17,181 nt of DNA, taken from positions 1 to 17,181 of the forward strand of contig JBCDBY010000063.1 of the NCBI GenBank assembly GCA_039182715.1. Reading direction: 5' to 3'. Below the pieces are notes generated by a model. The model searched no databases, had not been told where the DNA came from, and saw only the letters and a program-made list of their open reading frames with translations. A program made the translations under genes and the position numbers. The DNA is from JBCDBY01 sp039182715 (GTDB taxonomy: Bacteria > Planctomycetota > PLA2). Of the stretch, positions 14,971 to 17,181 are shown piece by piece (positions within the stretch are counted from its first letter, which is position 1; every line of letters begins with the position of its first letter).

Positions 14971-15313
14971 CATCATCCTGCTCGTGCTTGCAGGCGCATC
15001 GCTCGCCGAGGAGCCCGCCCCGGTTGCGGTCATCGCGACCCAGATGAAGGTGATCCGCAATCCGGACGCGGACTGGGACGCCAAGTGGGCCGCCTACAAC
15101 GCCATGAAGGAAGTCGCGAAGAAGGACAACCCGGAGGCGCTTGCGGCCTACGAGGCCGTCCGCGCGGAGGTGGCCGACGCCGTCCGCCGCGACACGGTGC
15201 CGCTGAGCGGTTGGATCATGGGCTTCTTTGGCGCAACGCTGCTCTGGGGCGGCCTCGCGTTCTGCATGGGCGTCGCGCGCAAGGCGGGCGGCGGCATGGG
15301 CGCGGAGGAGTAA
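14960..15313 (+). CDS. Small exported membrane protein, candidate NSS accessory subunit
   Basis: 117 residues. The ATG at 14960 is preceded by an AAAGGGG ribosome site inside the transporter gene. It has a signal peptide (about 1-16), a helical hydrophilic domain (17-80) and one C-terminal transmembrane helix (83-106) containing LLWGGLAF. That LWGGL pattern recalls the very small MetS-type subunits encoded next to NSS transporters, which are usually only 30-60 residues with one helix. Here such a helix seems joined to a periplasmic domain. The gene lies inside the operon, between the transporter (11-base overlap) and the thioredoxin-like gene (three bases). Role as partner is inference. Confidence 0.72.
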   Translation: MRTSIILLVLAGASLAEEPAPVAVIATQMKVIRNPDADWDAKWAAYNAMKEVAKKDNPEALAAYEAVRAEVADAVRRDTVPLSGWIMGFFGATLLWGGLAFCMGVARKAGGGMGAEE

Positions 15314-15316
15314 ACG

Positions 15317-16027
15317 GTGCGCAGGGCCGCGCTGCTACTCCTGGCGCTACCCCTGTTCGGCGGGATCGCCGCGGCGCAGGCGGGGAGCATGCTCCGCCAC
15401 CAGCGCACGGAGATCGCCTGGGGCGGCAAGCTGCCGGACAAGCCGTGGGACGAATGCGCGGCCGAGCGCGGCGCCGCGTTCAACAAACCGCTGCTGGTCT
15501 ACGTCGAGTCGCGCATCAAGACGCAGGACCAGCAGCGCTTCGACGACGCGCTCGACATGACGGATCAGCTGCGGCTGGTCACCAAGTTCTTCGACTGCGT
15601 GAAGCTGGGCGAGGATCAGGCGCGCAAGTCGAAGTTCCTGTCCGGCATCAAGTTCAAGACGCCCGCGGTGTTCGTCTTCTCACCCGACCGCTCGACGTGG
15701 AAGAAGACCGACGGTCGCCCGAGCGCGATGAAGGCGTACACGATCATGCGCCAGGTCGGCCAGCCGGCGTGGGAGACGAAGATCAAGCCGACGCTGCAGG
15801 AAGCGAAGGTCCTGCTCGGCCGCTACGACCAGATCGACGACGCGCAGAACGCGATCAGCATCAAGCAGCGGCGCCTCAACGACTATCTCGGCAAGGGCAA
15901 GACGGCCAAGGCGAAGGCGCTGCAGAAGAGCCTCGACAAGGACGTGAAGAAGCGTGCCGACCACCTCGCCGAGACCGACAAGCTCTGGAAGGAACTCTGG
16001 AAGCTCGAGCGACGCAAGCCGGAGTGA
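15317..16027 (+). CDS. Exported thioredoxin-fold-like protein lacking CxxC
   Basis: 236 residues from a GTG with GGAGG about eight bases upstream. A signal peptide covers about 1-20. KPLLVYVES (57-65) and KTPAVFVFSPDR (114-125) match the first strand and the cis-proline loop/strand of thioredoxin-like domains. Where the redox CxxC should be, the sequence reads SRIKTQD, so disulfide chemistry is unlikely. The C-terminal 60 residues are Lys-rich and helical, probably coiled coil. It is the last gene of the FG-GAP/NSS operon, three bases after the small membrane protein. Function is unknown; a binding or chaperone role in the periplasm is possible. Confidence 0.65.
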   Translation: MRRAALLLLALPLFGGIAAAQAGSMLRHQRTEIAWGGKLPDKPWDECAAERGAAFNKPLLVYVESRIKTQDQQRFDDALDMTDQLRLVTKFFDCVKLGEDQARKSKFLSGIKFKTPAVFVFSPDRSTWKKTDGRPSAMKAYTIMRQVGQPAWETKIKPTLQEAKVLLGRYDQIDDAQNAISIKQRRLNDYLGKGKTAKAKALQKSLDKDVKKRADHLAETDKLWKELWKLERRKPE

Positions 16028-16053
16028 GCGCCCTGCCGGTTTGACCCGATCGT

Positions 16054-16068
16054 CTGCCGCGGCGGCAG
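16054..16068. other. GC-rich hairpin upstream of the small heat shock gene
   Basis: CTGCC (16054-16058) and GGCAG (16064-16068) form a short GC stem around a five-base loop. It lies between the thioredoxin-like gene and the heat shock gene. No T-tract follows, so it may be a weak transcript end or a 5' leader element of the downstream gene. Confidence 0.3.
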
Positions 16069-16129
16069 GGACGTGGCCACCAAAACCCGCCTGCCATGCG
16101 GATTCATGTGTTGGCACGCCGATCGATCT

Positions 16130-16543
16130 ATGAACGGCATGATGCAGATGATCCGTTACTCCGACCCCTTCCGCACGCTGATGCGTGACTTTCTGAAGGA
16201 CGAGGTTCGCGTCCAGGGTTGGGCGCCGGCCTTGGATATCGCCGAAACCGAAGACGCGTACTACGTCACCGCCGAGCTGCCGGGCGTCGACCCGGCGAGC
16301 GTCGAGCTTTCGCTGGAAGACGGCGTGCTCGAGCTCAAGGGCGAGAAGACGATCGAGAAGCCGGAGGGCACGAGCTGGCACCGCACGGAACGCCGCGCGG
16401 GCGACTTCCAGCGCCAGATCCGCCTCCCCAACCACGTCGACGCCGAGTCGATCGAGGCGGAGACCAAGCACGGCCTGCTGGTCGTGAAGCTCCCGAAGCG
16501 CGCCGAAGCGAAGCCGCGCAAGATCGACGTGCGCGCGAGCTGA
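16130..16543 (+). CDS. Small heat shock protein, Hsp20/alpha-crystallin family
   Basis: 137 residues from ATG 16130. Other in-frame ATGs at 16139, 16142 and 16148, or a GTG at 16073, are possible, and no Shine-Dalgarno decides between them. The short N-terminus (MIRYSDPFRTL) is typical of class A bacterial Hsp20. The alpha-crystallin domain spans about 29-120: WAPALDIAETEDAYYVTAELPG, then VELSLEDGVLELKGEK, the RxxGxFxR-like block (ERRAGDFQRQIRLP), and HGLLVVKLPK. A C-terminal KIDV matches the I-x-I/V oligomerisation motif. The protein holds unfolding proteins in a soluble state in the cytoplasm. It stands alone after the NSS operon. Confidence 0.92.
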   Translation: MNGMMQMIRYSDPFRTLMRDFLKDEVRVQGWAPALDIAETEDAYYVTAELPGVDPASVELSLEDGVLELKGEKTIEKPEGTSWHRTERRAGDFQRQIRLPNHVDAESIEAETKHGLLVVKLPKRAEAKPRKIDVRAS

Positions 16544-16551
16544 TTCTTCCC

Positions 16552-16575
16552 GGGCCTCGCGGTGCCGCGGGGCCC
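16552..16575. terminator. Hairpin between convergent genes
   Basis: GGGCCTCGCGG (16552-16562) and CCGCGGGGCCC (16565-16575) are complementary apart from one T-G wobble, giving a 9-11 base-pair stem. It fills the 36-base gap between the heat shock gene and the convergent SGNH hydrolase. No T-tract follows on either strand, so it is a terminator-like or RNA-end-protecting hairpin rather than a classic intrinsic terminator. Confidence 0.5.
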
Positions 16576-16579
16576 GGTC

Positions 16580-17181
16580 TCATCGCGCGAGCATCGGGCG
16601 CAGGCGCTCCGCGAGGAACGCAGCGACCGCTTCGCTGCCCGCAGGCGTGAAGTGGATGTGATCCTTGAACACGTCCCCCTCCCCCGAGAAGCGTGAGCTC
16701 ATGTCGATGACCGCGCAGCCATTGCGACCCGCGACCTGGTCGATGATCGAGTCGAGTCGCTCGAACGCTGAAACGAGTCGTGCATGGTCGAGCCCGATCC
16801 ATCCGTAGGTCGTTCGCCCACGGAGCTCCTCCGGAAGGGCCCGAGTCGGAAGCCGAGCCTGCTTGCACAGCACGACGCGGATGCCGTGCTGCCGACCGAA
16901 GTCGCAGATTGCTTGCAGATTCGACTCGTACTGGCGCAGGCCTTCGTCGCGCACGGTCCGGTCGAGCGCACGAAGCTTCCGGCCTTCCGCGCCGAACACG
17001 GTCCAGATCAACCGCGTGCGAACGGCGCGGTAGATCGAGGAGAGGCACAGGAGGCTGTCGAGGCCTGCGGGCTCGAGCCTCCAGTCGGTCGCCCGGGGGC
17101 GCACGATGTCGCGATACGTGTTCTCGACCGAAAGGTCCGGGAAGTACTTGAGGTCGTTCCACCCGTTGACGACGACGACGA
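16580..17181 (-). CDS. SGNH/GDSL-type hydrolase, C-terminal part
   Basis: The frame runs off the right edge, leaving 199 visible residues. It is open past the GTG at 17104, and the extra residues start VVVVNGWND, which matches the block III NGWND/GxND motif of SGNH hydrolases, so the gene continues beyond the window. Near the end DHIHFTPAGSEAVA gives the DxxH catalytic pair (block V). The GDS block with the nucleophilic Ser lies outside. Such enzymes deacylate esters, including O-acetyl or O-acyl groups on glycans. Membership in the SGNH fold is well supported; substrate is not. It converges on the heat shock gene. Confidence 0.8.
   Translation of the reverse strand, partial: VVVVNGWNDLKYFPDLSVENTYRDIVRPRATDWRLEPAGLDSLLCLSSIYRAVRTRLIWTVFGAEGRKLRALDRTVRDEGLRQYESNLQAICDFGRQHGIRVVLCKQARLPTRALPEELRGRTTYGWIGLDHARLVSAFERLDSIIDQVAGRNGCAVIDMSSRFSGEGDVFKDHIHFTPAGSEAVAAFLAERLRPMLAR

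Noticed and set aside
16041..16069. TTGACC as a -35 box for the heat shock gene
   Set aside because: No -10-like sequence occurs at the right distance; the position falls in the GC hairpin.
17155..17181. Run of GAC/GTC trinucleotides at the right edge as a microsatellite
   Set aside because: It encodes a Val run in the hydrophobic strand before the NGWND motif of the SGNH hydrolase.

Overview
The window reads as a high-GC, gene-dense bacterial chromosome segment with 20 protein-coding genes, two of them cut by the window edges. No RNA genes, insertion sequences, CRISPR arrays or phage genes were seen. A PEP-CTERM sorted protein, a seven-repeat FG-GAP protein with an ASPIC/UnbV tail, a membrane-anchored MutS homologue and many secreted or lipidated proteins of unknown function fit a Planctomycetota-like or related environmental lineage. 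This placement is inference from gene content only.

Left part (1-5599): the C-terminal end of rfbC faces a PLP-dependent ACC deaminase/D-cysteine desulfhydrase homologue. That gene is divergent from a membrane-anchored MutS-family ATPase, which in turn converges on rfbD. The two dTDP-rhamnose genes are therefore close together but split by two unrelated genes and in opposite orientation. A coupled pair follows: a lipoprotein with an alpha/beta-hydrolase signature and a secreted beta-rich protein, sharing a GTGA stop/start.

Middle part (5600-10377): a PEP-CTERM protein converges on a four-gene minus-strand operon. In transcription order the operon encodes a polyprenol/dolichol-kinase-like membrane enzyme, a YfcE-type metallophosphoesterase, a secretin-domain-like secreted protein and a saccharopine dehydrogenase-family enzyme. 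Two of its three junctions are ATGA overlaps. A divergent small protein with two tandem zinc ribbons follows. The only gene-free stretch over 300 bases (9919-10377) holds two copies of a structured terminator-like hairpin, a third hairpin, and a UUCG-loop terminator for the minus strand.

Right part (10378-17181): a TPR lipoprotein and a membrane-anchored coiled-coil protein form a minus-strand pair. They are divergent, across only 23 bases, from a tight plus-strand operon of four genes: the FG-GAP/ASPIC protein, an NSS-family sodium symporter, a small membrane protein whose last helix resembles MetS-type NSS small subunits, and a thioredoxin-fold-like exported protein without CxxC. A small heat shock protein and a truncated SGNH/GDSL hydrolase close the window. 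This divergent cell-envelope cluster (10378-16027) is the best candidate for an undescribed functional unit. Several convergent gene pairs overlap at their 3' coding ends, showing strong compaction.
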